A stretch of 64,000 nt of DNA, from contig NZ_JBGNFV010000001.1 of NCBI RefSeq assembly GCF_041449215.1, forward strand, positions 967,001-1,031,000, in the 5' to 3' direction. This document shows, one piece after another, positions 1 to 8,945 of this stretch. A model generated the notes under the pieces. That model was not told the DNA's origin. It saw only the letters and a list, made by a program, of their open reading frames with translations, and made no database searches. This DNA comes from Roseivirga sp. BDSF3-8. Lineage in GTDB: Bacteria > Bacteroidota > Bacteroidia > Cytophagales > Cyclobacteriaceae. The position numbers and the translations under genes were made by a program. Numbering within the stretch: position 1 is the first letter of the stretch; the number at the start of each line of letters is the position of its first letter.

Positions 1-2424
1 CTTCCTGAGTTTCATGAAGGAGGAATAGGGAACCATTTCGCCGTCTTCGTTGCGCACGTACATTTTGAGGATATCGGAGGGGAGTCTTCTGAAGCGGGGG
101 TCTGACTGGACGTAGACTTTGAAGAACTGCCCGAACTTGATAAAGCCTTGCTCGTAGGTGCTGCCTATGAGGATGTTGAGGTTTTCCATGGCTTTGCCGA
201 TGGAGACGCCTTTCTGCATGGCGAGGTTATTGTCTATCTGCAGCTCGTACTGGGGGTAGTTGGCGGCAAAGAAGGTGAATAGGCCGCTAAGCTCGGGACG
301 GGCGCGCAGGTTGTCCATGAAGTCCTGGTTTATCTTATCAAACTCCTGGTAGTCGGTGTCGTTGGTCTTGTCGAGCAGGCGCAGGGAGAAGCCGCCGGAG
401 CTACCGAAACCGGGTATGGCGGGTGGCTCGAAGAACTCGATGACGGCACCTAGGCCGCGGGTCTCTTCTTCGAGTTCTTCCATGATCTGGTGGACGTTAT
501 GCTCGCGCTGTGACCAGGGCTTGAGGTTGATGAGGCAGGTGCCGGCATTGCTGCCGCGGCCTTCGGTCATGATCTCGTAGCCGGCGAGTGAGGAGACGGA
601 CTCTACGCCGTCTATTTCTTCACATATCTTCTGGAGCTCCTGGGATACTTTATTGGTACGCTCGAGGGTGGAGCCGGGAGGGGTTTGTATGATGGCGTAG
701 ATGGTGCCCTGGTCTTCGCTGGGGATAAAGCCGGAGGGGAGTATCTGGTTTTCGAGGAAGATGCCGAGGGCAAAGAGGGCGAGTATGGCCCAGGTGAGCC
801 ACCTGCGGCTGACGATGCGCCTGAGGAGGTTTAAGTACTTACCGGTGATCTTATCGAAGCCGCGGTTGAAGCTGTCGAGGGAGCGGGTAAGGATGTTGTG
901 CTTTTTGTGCTGACCATGGTGGTTTTTGAGCAGCATGGCGCAGAGGACGGGGGTAAGGGTAAGGGCAATAAGGGCTGAGATGACGATGCTGCTGGCCATG
1001 GTGATGCTGAACTGCCTGTAGAAGGTGCCGACGGGGCCGGACATGAAGGAGATGGGCAGAAATACGGATACCATGACGGCGGTAATGGCGATGATGGCGC
1101 CGCTGATCTCTCCTAATACTTGCCTGACGGCGTTGTAGGGGCTGATGCGGGGCTGCTCATCGAACTTGGCGTGGACGGCCTCTACGACGACGATGGCATC
1201 ATCTACGACGATACCGATGGCGAGGACGAGGGCGAAGAGGGTGACGAGGTTGATGGATAGGCCGAAGATCTGTATGACGAAAAAGGCGCCAATCAGTGAG
1301 ACGGGCACGGCGAGGATGGGGATGAGGGTGGACCGCCAGTCGCCGAGGAAAATGAATACGACGATGGCGACGAGTATGAAGGCGTCGCGGAGGGTGTGGA
1401 CGACTTGCTCTATACTGGCATCGAGGAACTGTGATACGTCGTAGCTGATCTTGTAGTCCATGCCGGGAGGAAAGGTGCCTTTCATGTCTTGCAGCCTGGC
1501 TTTTACTTCTTCTATGACTTCGCTGGCGTTACTGCCGTAGTTTTGCTTGAGGACGATGGCGGCAGAGGGGTGGCCGTCGAGGTTGGAATAGATATCGAAA
1601 AACTCGGAGCCGAGCTCTACGGTGGCGATGTCGCGCAGGTGGATGCTTTGGCCTTCGGCATTGGCGCGGATGATGATGTCTTCGTACTGCTGTGGTTCGT
1701 TGTACCGGCCCTGGTAGGTGAGTACGTACTCGAGTGACTGGGCGGCGATGCCGGAGCTCTGGCCGAGGCGGCCGGGGCGTCCGATTATGCTTTGCTCTTC
1801 GAGGGCTTCCATGACGTCCTCTACGGCGAGGTTGTAGGCGCGCATGCGGTCGGGATTGAGCCATACGCGCATGGCGTAGCGGCGGCTACCGAGTATCTGG
1901 GCACGGGCGACGCCTTTGGTGCGGGAGATCTCGGGGATCATCTGCACGGTGGCGTAGTTGTAGAGGAACTTCTCGTCCATGGTGGAGTCGTTGGAGTAGA
2001 GGTTGACGTACATGAGCATGCTGGGCTGTATGGGGGTGATGATGACGCCCTCGCGCTGTACGAGCTCTGGGAGCAGGGGCATGACCTGGTCTACGCGGGT
2101 CTTTACGCGGATAACGGCATCGTTAGGGTCGGTGCCGGGCTCAAAGATGACGCGGAGGGTGGCCTCACCGGCGCTGGTGGCGTCGGTGGCTATGTAGCGC
2201 ATGTCCTGCACGCCGTTGATGGCCTGCTCGAGGGTGATAAGGGTGGATTTGACGAGCACATCGGCACTGGAGCCGGGGTATGCTATGAAGATGTTGACGG
2301 TAGTAGGGGCAATCTGCGGAAACTGTGATATGGGCAGTTGCTTTATGGAGAGGGTACCGACAAATACGATGATCACGGAGATCACGATGGCGAGTACCGG
2401 TCTGTGTATGAATTTCTTAAACAT
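1..2424 (-). CDS. RND multidrug efflux pump, inner-membrane subunit (partial, C-terminus outside window)
   Basis: This is the proton-driven inner-membrane pump of a tripartite RND efflux system of the AcrB/MexB (HAE1) type. The minus strand is open for 808 codons from the ATG at 2424 to the left edge; the family is usually about 1030-1060 aa, so roughly the last fifth is missing. Seen directly: a first membrane helix after MFKKFIHRP, a porter domain, and the transmembrane-4 motif IVVDDAIVVVE near residue 405, whose two aspartates are the proton-relay pair in AcrB. Its start lies 15 bp behind the stop of the adaptor gene, so the two form an operon. The substrate cannot be predicted; HAE1 proteins mostly export organic compounds rather than metals. 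Confidence 0.93.
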   Translation of the reverse strand, partial: MFKKFIHRPVLAIVISVIIVFVGTLSIKQLPISQFPQIAPTTVNIFIAYPGSSADVLVKSTLITLEQAINGVQDMRYIATDATSAGEATLRVIFEPGTDPNDAVIRVKTRVDQVMPLLPELVQREGVIITPIQPSMLMYVNLYSNDSTMDEKFLYNYATVQMIPEISRTKGVARAQILGSRRYAMRVWLNPDRMRAYNLAVEDVMEALEEQSIIGRPGRLGQSSGIAAQSLEYVLTYQGRYNEPQQYEDIIIRANAEGQSIHLRDIATVELGSEFFDIYSNLDGHPSAAIVLKQNYGSNASEVIEEVKARLQDMKGTFPPGMDYKISYDVSQFLDASIEQVVHTLRDAFILVAIVVFIFLGDWRSTLIPILAVPVSLIGAFFVIQIFGLSINLVTLFALVLAIGIVVDDAIVVVEAVHAKFDEQPRISPYNAVRQVLGEISGAIIAITAVMVSVFLPISFMSGPVGTFYRQFSITMASSIVISALIALTLTPVLCAMLLKNHHGQHKKHNILTRSLDSFNRGFDKITGKYLNLLRRIVSRRWLTWAILALFALGIFLENQILPSGFIPSEDQGTIYAIIQTPPGSTLERTNKVSQELQKICEEIDGVESVSSLAGYEIMTEGRGSNAGTCLINLKPWSQREHNVHQIMEELEEETRGLGAVIEFFEPPAIPGFGSSGGFSLRLLDKTNDTDYQEFDKINQDFMDNLRARPELSGLFTFFAANYPQYELQIDNNLAMQKGVSIGKAMENLNILIGSTYEQGFIKFGQFFKVYVQSDPRFRRLPSDILKMYVRNEDGEMVPYSSFMKLRK

Positions 2425-2439
2425 GTCTTGTCGGGGGTT

Positions 2440-3522
2440 TTATTCTGCGTACAGGTGGAGTTGGGCGATGGCCTTTTGGGGGGCTACGACATTGTATTTG
2501 ATCTGCTCATTGTCACGCACGAGTCGCAGGCCTTCGAGGAGGATGTGGTCCTTTTCGGTAAGGCCGCTCTGTACGGCGTAGAGGTGGGGCATTTCGGCAC
2601 TGACGGTGATCTGGCGGGCATGGATGATGCCCTGGTCGTCTACGAGGTACACGTACTTTTTGTCCATGACTTCGTAGGTGGTTTTCTGGGGTATGAGGAG
2701 GGCGCCTTTCAGGGGGACGGTCATGCGTATGTTGCCGGTTTCGCCGTGGCGCAGGAGGCCGTCGGGGTTGGGGAAGGTGGCTCTGAAGGGGATATTTCCG
2801 GTCTCGTGGTTAAAGTCGGCCTCTATGGTCTGCACGACGCCTGGGTAGGGAAACATCTTGTGGTTGGCCATAAGGAGGCCTACTTGGATACTGCTGTCTT
2901 TTTTAACCTTGGCGCGGTAGTCGAGGTACTCGGCTTCGGGGACGTTGTAGTATACCCACATCTTGCTGTTGTCGCTGAGGGTGGTTAGGAGCTCGCCTTC
3001 TTCGAGCAGGCTGCCTTGGCGCACATGAAAGCGGTCTATGATGCCATCAAAGGGGGCACGTATCTGGGTAAAGGACAGGTGGACCTGGGCGAGGGCTCTC
3101 TCGGCTTTGGCTTTTTCGAGCTTGGACCGGGCCATGGCGAGCTCGTTAGGTGCGACGATGTTCTTATCGGCGAGTTGCTTGGTGTTCTGGTATTCTATTT
3201 CGGCAAAGTTTACTTCGGCCTGGGCTTTTTTGAGCTCGGCTTCGTAGAGCCGGGGCATGATCTGGAAGAGTAGCTGGCCTTTTTTGACAAACTGGCCTTC
3301 GTCTACATAGATTTTTTCGAGGAAGCCGCGCTCCTGGGCACGGAGTTCTATATGCTGTATGGAGTGTATCTGTGATACATAATCTTCGGTAATGGTGGTG
3401 TCCATCCTGACGGGACTGGTGACGATAAAGGTGGTCTCTTCTACGTGATGTTCACGGTGTGATTCACAGCCTGCATGGGCGACGAGGGCGCAGAGGCTGA
3501 TGATCATGAGTATATTTCTCAT
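2440..3522 (-). CDS. RND efflux periplasmic adaptor subunit (membrane fusion protein), lipoprotein
   Basis: This 360-aa adaptor would link the inner-membrane pump to an outer-membrane channel. The N-terminus has a short hydrophobic segment ending in AHAGC, so Cys19 is the likely lipidation site. After it come a lipoyl-like half motif (FLEKIYVDEGQFVKKGQLL, about residues 68-86), a long alpha-hairpin rich in Glu, Lys and Ala (about 93-160), the second lipoyl half (IRAPFDGIID) and beta-barrel domains. Length and order fit the HlyD/AcrA family. The pump gene follows 15 bp downstream. No outer-membrane factor is visible in the window. Confidence 0.93.
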   Translation of the reverse strand: MRNILMIISLCALVAHAGCESHREHHVEETTFIVTSPVRMDTTITEDYVSQIHSIQHIELRAQERGFLEKIYVDEGQFVKKGQLLFQIMPRLYEAELKKAQAEVNFAEIEYQNTKQLADKNIVAPNELAMARSKLEKAKAERALAQVHLSFTQIRAPFDGIIDRFHVRQGSLLEEGELLTTLSDNSKMWVYYNVPEAEYLDYRAKVKKDSSIQVGLLMANHKMFPYPGVVQTIEADFNHETGNIPFRATFPNPDGLLRHGETGNIRMTVPLKGALLIPQKTTYEVMDKKYVYLVDDQGIIHARQITVSAEMPHLYAVQSGLTEKDHILLEGLRLVRDNEQIKYNVVAPQKAIAQLHLYAE

Positions 3523-3658
3523 TGTCTTAAAATGATTACAAACTGAGGTTAAAACATGGGTGGCAGCGCGGCTACAGGTGGCGTGCCGGTTTGTGTAAGG
3601 ATGATAGTGATTGTGTCAGGCCGGATTTAGCCTGGTCTGGTAGGCCGCCCCTTAGTGA

Positions 3659-4063
3659 TCAGGGGATTGGCTCAGGGGTATAAGGGGGGGACAGGCCGGA
3701 GTAGCGGCGGTGAAAGTGGCTGTATTGGTGCTGCGGGCAAGGGCCAGCAGAGGGTGTAAATGTGTATAGTGGCGCGAAAAGGCACTGTGGGGTGCAGAGG
3801 CTATCGGCACCGCCTTCGGTCTCTGTCTCCTCGCCTTCGCTTTCGGAAAGGAAAAGGTGGAGATAAGGATCGGTGTCCTGTCCCTGGGAAAGCTTATCTG
3901 CCTCGCCGGGCTGGTCAGGACCTTTAGCCGCAATGGTGGATGCGGTAGGGCTGCCTTCCGTATGGGTTGAGGCTGTCTGGGCGGCTGCCACGGGGAGGTA
4001 TCCGCCGTTCAGCATGAGCAGGATGCAAAACCAAATGAAACAGGTAATGGTCTGTTTAGCCAT
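3659..4063 (-). CDS. Small exported protein of unknown function
   Basis: A 134-aa product begins with a basic residue and a hydrophobic stretch ending in VAAA-Q, a good signal peptide. The mature part is poor in hydrophobic residues, carries an acidic run (ESEGEETETEGG, about residues 73-84) and ends in a Cys/His/Pro/Tyr-rich tail. I do not recognise a family. It lies 136 bp upstream of the efflux adaptor on the same strand and behind another small exported protein of similar size, so it could be cotranscribed with the pump. An overlapping reading frame (3652-3933) was judged a shadow because it has no signal peptide. Confidence 0.5.
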   Translation of the reverse strand: MAKQTITCFIWFCILLMLNGGYLPVAAAQTASTHTEGSPTASTIAAKGPDQPGEADKLSQGQDTDPYLHLFLSESEGEETETEGGADSLCTPQCLFAPLYTFTPSAGPCPQHQYSHFHRRYSGLSPPYTPEPIP

Positions 4064-4172
4064 GTACTCGATGGTATCGTGTAAGTGAGAATGTGCCGCT
4101 AATGCGCGCAGAAGTAAACTGCATGCAGGCGGAGGTATGGGGTGACATGGGCGGGCAAAGCCGCACAGGGTA

Positions 4173-4589
4173 TCACAGTCTCAGTACGCGGACTACGAGG
4201 TAGAGGGGGTTGAGAGCAGAGAATTGGGTATAGTGCCTGCTCAGGGATAAGCGGTTGGGTGTAAGGGAGGCAATGAACTGTGTGAGGGGGTCATAGACAA
4301 TAGCGGAAAGGAAGTGGCTCCTTTCGAGGACTCTTTTGAGAAAGAGTTTCTTGTCCTCCTCTTCTTCTTCCGAATCGAAGGCCTCACCGTAGAGGGTAAG
4401 CCTGGATAGATCGGATACCTGATATGCGGGGGCTTGCTGCGCCTGACGGGCAGGGGCATAGCTAGCTTGTACATGTTCCCCGGAGGGAGTATGCACTTGC
4501 TGTTCTGCCTGAGCATGCAGGGCCACGCCAAGGGCGGCACATAGAAGGATGCACAGTGGCAGGAGATATTTAGCTATAGCCTTAGGCAT
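4173..4589 (-). CDS. Small exported protein of unknown function, acidic central run
   Basis: The 138-aa product has a clear signal peptide (hydrophobic LLPLCILLCAALGVAL followed by HAQA) and an acidic run DSEEEEEDKK at about residues 73-82. The C-terminal part, containing FLKRVLERSHF and ending in a Val/Leu-rich segment, is conserved-looking but not assignable. It is the first gene of the minus-strand cluster small protein - small protein - adaptor - pump. It shares with its neighbour the layout of signal peptide, acidic run and C-terminal tail, but not clear sequence identity. A role around the efflux system is inferred only from position. Confidence 0.55.
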   Translation of the reverse strand: MPKAIAKYLLPLCILLCAALGVALHAQAEQQVHTPSGEHVQASYAPARQAQQAPAYQVSDLSRLTLYGEAFDSEEEEEDKKLFLKRVLERSHFLSAIVYDPLTQFIASLTPNRLSLSRHYTQFSALNPLYLVVRVLRL

Positions 4590-5003
4590 ATGAAATACAA
4601 AGCTACGCGAAGGTTTTGATCAAAGTCAAGGGTTTTTTACTAATTGTTAGTTGTGAATGGTTAATTGTTAATGGGTGTCAATCCCTGATTACGGATGTTA
4701 GGTTTGGTGGGTTTGGTAAAATGTGCCATATCTGTAGAGACGCGATTAATCGTGTCTCTACGGCTGGTGGATGGGTTTAAATTTGGGCGTGCCCCGGTTA
4801 GGCGGGTCGGGCTATCACTACTCGCTCCAGCTATCGCCGTAGCTAGGCGCCCCCAGCTCAAACACGCCGTTCTATACCTCACGGGGGCGTTCCGGTCACC
4901 GATAATCCCCGGTTTCGACCTAAGGAGAATACCGGGGTCCCCGGCGGATGGTAGGGCGTGGCTAAACCCGCTGCTGCTCCTTGTAGACAGTCCGCTAAAC
5001 ACA

Positions 5004-5094
5004 TGGGGGCACTTTAAGGCAGCAGTGTGCAAGTAGCTGACGGATCCTGTGCAGGCCGCCCCCGATCAAGTCGGGGAATAGCGCATTAAGGATG
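5004..5094 (+). repeat. Dispersed intergenic repeat family A, copy 1
   Basis: This segment (ctttaaggcagcagtgtgcaa, then a gacggatcc core, then gcattaagg) recurs in diverged form at 7736-7824 and 8119-8206. The middle holds a short inverted repeat around ccccga/tcgggg. No coding capacity is evident. Confidence 0.6.
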
Positions 5095-5365
5095 TTTTTC
5101 CAGGCCGTAAGGCATAGCCGTCAAGCTAGCATGGCACAATAGCATATTACCCTGGTGGGAGCCGGGCTGGCAGGCGACTGGGGTGGATTCCCTTTCCGTC
5201 CGCGAATCAATTTTTGAGGGAAGGTAACTACATCTCTTCGATATGCTTCCTGCAGTACTTATGCTTACCACGGCGGCCACCTTTCCCTAAGTAGTCTTGT
5301 ATTTCATTCGGCTTCTCTTGGGGAAAGGAATTTTTTCGGAAGGGAGGGCACATACTCTATCACCC

Positions 5366-5435
5366 GATAGTCGGACCTCGAAAGTCGGACCCCGATAGTC
5401 GGACCCCGATAGTCGGACCCCGAAAGTCGGACCTC
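5366..5435 (+). repeat. Tandem array, five 14-bp units (GATAGTCGGACCCC type)
   Basis: Five consecutive 14-bp units alternate between gatagtcggacc and gaaagtcggacc cores. There is no spacer, so this is not a CRISPR. Two further units sit about 490 bp downstream at 5922-5949. The period is not a multiple of three and no gene runs through it. Confidence 0.85.
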
Positions 5436-5921
5436 CGGAATGCCGGGCCACTCCTATTACCAAAGGAGGGGAATTGGTGCTTAGCTTGACGTCTATGCTC
5501 TGTAGGGTGAGATGAAGTGGCTGTGCCACGATTAGAAAAATGCCATATCTTTGTATGGTATATGCTGAGTAGGCCTGCCCCCTAGCGAGGATGGACTCAA
5601 GCTATACTCATAGCGAAGGAGTAGCGAAGCAGAACCGTCGTAGAAGCGAAGGAGAAGAGAGATGGATAGGGTGAAAGGCAGGTGTAAAATAGGCTGGTGG
5701 CCAAATGCCCGATGTGGTAAAAGTACAAAAAATAAGGAAATGTAAAAGTGTCTGATTGGCGGGGGTAATGGCTATTTTTGACATATGGATGGTGCGTTAT
5801 GGAAGCATAGCCGTCAAGTTAAAAGTAGTAGTACACTGAAATGATTACTCTCTTGCTATTTGCTGCATGTACTTGCGGATGCCGCCCAGCGGAATGCCGC
5901 CCAGCGGAATGCCGGATCACC

Positions 5922-5949
5922 GAAAGTCGGACCACGAAAGTCGGACCTC
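5922..5949 (+). repeat. Two further 14-bp units of the GAAAGTCGGACC type
   Basis: Two adjacent units of the array at 5366-5435 stand next to a duplicated gccgcccagcggaat unit (about 5880-5912). Confidence 0.8.
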
Positions 5950-6380
5950 TCCCTGGGGGCGCATAGCCGTCAAGCTAAGAGTTGATCCCATGTAAATTAC
6001 CCTCCTGGGAGCCGGGGTCGGGACCGACTCGGCCTCAAATGGCCATTTAGAACTCAAATAAAGATTCCGGAGCCGGGGTCTTTCAGACCGAGTACGCAGG
6101 CGACTGGGTTAGACTGTAGGTAGCTGAAATAATGGATTATTGCTCCAGCTTTAGACCCACCCCGGCGTGAGCTATTGCCATTCCAAAGTAAATTTCTACG
6201 CCTGCCCGACGTGTGCGTCCCCAGTCCCAAAAGGGGACTCACTTCTTATTAATTGATTTACAGTAATTTGTGTGCTTAACTTGACGGCTATAGGCCGTAA
6301 GGGGGAATAACCGTAGTGCACTGATGCCACCAAATGAAAAGTCAAATAGAAGCACCGTACTAAGTCCCCCTTGCGGCACA

Positions 6381-6430
6381 TTTTGGCTCAGGATTTTTAA
6401 GGATGAATAGATGATCAGGATAGGGGTTTA
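6381..6430 (+). repeat. Dispersed repeat family B (ttttggctcaggattttt), copy 1
   Basis: The segment with tggctcaggatttttaagga followed by a gatgatcaggat motif recurs at 6634-6680 and, more diverged, at 11301-11345. Internally it contains two copies of caggat, giving a partly symmetrical structure. It lies in non-coding DNA. Confidence 0.6.
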
Positions 6431-6487
6431 CAGGTTCGTCCCTATCACGCACATATCTCCGGATAAGCGATAGCGCATTCCGGGGTA

Positions 6488-6557
6488 CCCATTGCATGGC
6501 GCCCATTGCATGGCGCCCATTGCATGGCGCCCATTGCATGGCGCCCATTGCATGGTG
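6488..6557 (+). repeat. Tandem array, five 14-bp units (CCCATTGCATGGCG)
   Basis: Five perfect or near-perfect units of 14 bp sit head to tail; the last has one change (ggtg for ggcg). Each unit contains a near-palindrome around ccattgcatgg. A single unit with the same flank (the cccatcgtctggcagaaa / cccaccgtctggtagaaa sequence) recurs near 8052. It shares the 14-bp period of the array at 5366 but not its sequence. Confidence 0.88.
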
Positions 6558-6633
6558 CCCACCGTCTGGTAGAAAAGTAGCCATACCCCCAACTGGCTCT
6601 TGCACGCTGCCGGATAAGTAACTTCACTGCATG

Positions 6634-6680
6634 TTTTAGCTCAGGATTTTTAAGGATATTCTGATTGACAGGATTAGGTT
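6634..6680 (+). repeat. Dispersed repeat family B, copy 2
   Basis: This copy reads tagctcaggatttttaagga and then gattgacaggatt. It lies directly behind a family C element (cttcactgcatgttttag at about 6607-6637). Confidence 0.6.
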
Positions 6681-6906
6681 TGTAGGTACTTTTCTACTGG
6701 TTCGAGATTAGCGAAGGGTACTCTCGTCCGGAGTGGATCGGACCTATCATTTAAGTTCAGTTTGTAACTGAACAGTCTTGCAGAACGCTAGAACTAAGAT
6801 GAGTTTGTATGCTTGGGCCTAATGAGGGGCCGGCTCTGCGCGAGTTGGCCACAGTGTTTCATAGTATCATTCTAAGTCTGTGGCCCCGGCTACAATAACA
6901 CCCAGC

Positions 6907-7503
6907 TCAGCTAAAAACGTCACTCTTCAAGCGGTCAAGTTCTGTGCGTAGGGTTTGATAGGAGCAAATGACAGGGTGTAACGATTTCAGGCGTTTTAGT
7001 GAAAGACGACGTTGTGTGCCGAGTTTTTCATTTAGTACTGAAGTGGGTAGGATGTAAAAGGTCCATTGGGCGAGGTCCATCGGGTCTACCGTACTTTTAT
7101 CTTTGTGATGTAGCAAGCAAAAGATATAGAAGTCATTGTTGCGGCAGACACTATCTCCTAATTTGTTGGTCTCATAACAATAGGAGCGTTTCTCAGCTAT
7201 ATCAAAGGATATGGCAGACAGGTTGTTTTGGTGCCAGCTTTGGAGGTACGCGGATGACTTAACCTCTATACGTATCTTATCATGGTCTACCATATCATAA
7301 TTATCCCATTCTACCCTGACACTGCTACATATTTGCAGGGCATTAGCTACAATAAATTCGGCCAGCTTGCCTCGTGTAGCATTACTCAAAAGGTCTGATA
7401 CGGACCATTTCCAAAAGTCTATTAATTGAATAGCCGGGCCGGAACCGTTGGTGAAAGGTTCTTCGCCGTTCTTCCTGGTGACTATTACCGGGCCTAAATC
7501 CAT
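6907..7503 (-). CDS. Orphan PD-(D/E)XK nuclease-like protein
   Basis: I cannot name a family for this 198-aa protein, but the middle looks like a restriction-endonuclease fold. GKLAEFIVANAL supplies an early Glu, followed about 25 residues later by the pattern WDNYDMVDHDKIRIEVKSS, which gives an Asp and an E-x-K pair as in PD-(D/E)XK nucleases. The C-terminal half is rich in aromatic and basic residues. No methyltransferase or other restriction or defence gene is adjacent; repeats flank it on both sides, which suggests an isolated acquired gene. The ATG at 7503 was chosen as the only good start. Nuclease activity is inferred from the motif alone. Confidence 0.6.
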   Translation of the reverse strand: MDLGPVIVTRKNGEEPFTNGSGPAIQLIDFWKWSVSDLLSNATRGKLAEFIVANALQICSSVRVEWDNYDMVDHDKIRIEVKSSAYLQSWHQNNLSAISFDIAEKRSYCYETNKLGDSVCRNNDFYIFCLLHHKDKSTVDPMDLAQWTFYILPTSVLNEKLGTQRRLSLKRLKSLHPVICSYQTLRTELDRLKSDVFS

Positions 7504-7735
7504 ATTAACTGATTAATGATAAAATCTTGATAACTACCTGGGCCGCACGCGCCTACTGGCTCAATGTCCACCACCCGCTGACTGCCAAACGCCCGGACTA
7601 GGCGTCCCCGGATGGCTCATTAAGGTTGCTTCAGCCATTGTCCCTTTGAAGCTGGGCTTGCATTCAAGGACAGGCCCTCTGCTGTTGAGATAAGTGGAAA
7701 TGCTGACTGCCAGGGATGTCCACCACCAACCGCCT

Positions 7736-7824
7736 GCCAAACGCCCAGGGTTGCTTTAAGGCATCATTGTGCAAGTAGGTGACGGATCCCGGCTCGGGGG
7801 CCGGGAATGGAGCATTAAGGTTGC
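7736..7824 (+). repeat. Dispersed intergenic repeat family A, copy 2
   Basis: The same order as the other copies is present: gccaaacgcc, ctttaaggca, ttgtgcaagtaggtgacgga, a short inverted repeat ccggc..gccgg, then gcattaaggtt. It is closest to the copy at 8119-8206. Confidence 0.7.
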
Positions 7825-8118
7825 CTCTGCCTAGACATCCCCCGGGGTCAATTTCAGCGATTCATAGCAGCATTCTACGCCCTCACCCTTGGAATAAGTA
7901 TTGTCATTTCATAGCCACACTTCGAGCCAAAGGGGGAATAACCGCAGTGCAATAACAATGAAAAAAAGCCAAATAGAAGCACAGAATTAAGTGCTTCAAT
8001 TACTGACCTGTTCCGGTCACGCACTAATCCCCGGGCTTAGACCCGGGGTCTCCATTGCATGGCGCCCATCGTCTGGCAGAAAGGTAGCCATACCCGCCAC
8101 TGCCAATTGCACCCCGCA

Positions 8119-8206
8119 TGCCAAACGCCTAGGGTCGCTTTAAGGCAGCATTGTGCAAGTAGGTGACGGATCCCGGCTCAAGGGCCGGGAATGGGGCATT
8201 AAGGTT
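8119..8206 (+). repeat. Dispersed intergenic repeat family A, copy 3
   Basis: A close match to 7736-7824 over nearly its whole length, including the ttgtgcaagtaggtgacgga core. It ends just before the stop codon of the minus-strand membrane protein gene. Confidence 0.7.
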
Positions 8207-8222
8207 ATTTCTGCATATTTCT

Positions 8223-8930
8223 TTACCCCGCTATCGCATAGGTCACGATCACGCCGAGCATAATCCAGGCGCCTTCGGCGATGCCGAGGGGAATGGTGCG
8301 CTGCCAGTGGTGACGGGTGGCGTAGGTGATGAGGAAAGGGAGGGAGAAGGCGATGAAGGCTTCGCAGAGGATTACGTAGAGGGGGGCGTTGAAGATCATG
8401 ATGACGTTGTTTTTGTAGACCCACCAGTTGGCGCCTTCTGCGAGGTATTCGTATAGGGGTATGTACATGCCTCCGGCAATAGCGAGCAGGGCGGAGGCGA
8501 CCCAGAGGTTATATTTACGGCTGAGCAGTATGCCTATAAAGCCGAGCTGGGTGAGTACATTGGACCAGGCGAAGGGCATATAGACGGGGGAGCTCCAGAT
8601 CATGAGTTCGCCTTCGGGGTATACGAGGCTGTCGATGTTATGCACGAGGTAGTTGTCTGCAAATAGCTCGAGCAGGCCTGCTATGGTGCCGAAAATGAGG
8701 AGGCGTAGCACGAGGGGGTTTTTAGTAACAAGCGCATAGCCCCAGTAGAAGGTGTATAATATAAAGGTGATGATGATAGCGGAAATAGCGCCTGCAGAAA
8801 GTACCGAGCTGAAGATGGACCACAGGGTTAGGGCTCCGGTGGAGGCGAGTATATATTTCTTTGTTCTGCTATCGAGGCCGGGTATTTCGGTGGCCTTATG
8901 GCTTGTCTTGGTTAGTGTTACTCCTGACAT
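8223..8930 (-). CDS. Seven-helix integral membrane protein of unknown function
   Basis: The 235-aa product has about seven hydrophobic segments spread over its length. Between them are conserved-looking polar and aromatic stretches, such as LFADNYLVHN, SSPVYMPFAWSNV and GANWWVYKNN, that could line a pocket. It is preceded 15 bp upstream by an MpaB/Lcp-type oxygenase gene on the same strand, so they likely form one transcript. The pairing suggests a membrane partner or enzyme acting on a lipid-like compound, but that is inference; an assignment to a DUF6989-like family is only a weak impression. Confidence 0.75.
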   Translation of the reverse strand: MSGVTLTKTSHKATEIPGLDSRTKKYILASTGALTLWSIFSSVLSAGAISAIIITFILYTFYWGYALVTKNPLVLRLLIFGTIAGLLELFADNYLVHNIDSLVYPEGELMIWSSPVYMPFAWSNVLTQLGFIGILLSRKYNLWVASALLAIAGGMYIPLYEYLAEGANWWVYKNNVIMIFNAPLYVILCEAFIAFSLPFLITYATRHHWQRTIPLGIAEGAWIMLGVIVTYAIAG

Positions 8931-8945
8931 AGGTATATGGTTATA

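Larger units (their letters stand above)
4590..6906. other. Long non-coding stretch with dispersed and tandem repeats
   Basis: About 2.3 kb with no convincing gene. The short open frames present lack family features and run through repeats. The stretch holds two 14-bp tandem arrays, copies of several dispersed repeat families (listed separately), repeated short motifs such as cttgacggctat and its complement (near 5107, 5808, 5960, 6277), and a hairpin-like duplicated unit gccgcccagcggaat at about 5880-5912. The composition suggests accumulated repetitive intergenic DNA, not decayed coding sequence. Confidence 0.6.
7504..8222. other. Non-coding stretch with dispersed repeats
   Basis: No gene is seen. 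It contains family A copies 2 and 3, a partial family A-like piece near 7580-7630, and about 70 bp (7931-8000, aagggggaataaccgcagtg onward) that is repeated in diverged form at 6299-6370. Confidence 0.6.

Noticed and set aside
1-2424. Plus-strand open frames over the efflux genes (for example 1792-2328 and 2338-2988).
   Set aside because: They are antisense shadows of the RND pump and adaptor, whose minus-strand frames carry clear family motifs.
4661-5529. Several open frames of 64-123 codons in the left non-coding region.
   Set aside because: They run through dispersed repeats and tandem arrays on both strands with no protein-like features.
5366-6557. Short regular repeats that might be taken for a CRISPR array.
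   Set aside because: Units are contiguous 14-mers without spacers, and no cas genes are present.
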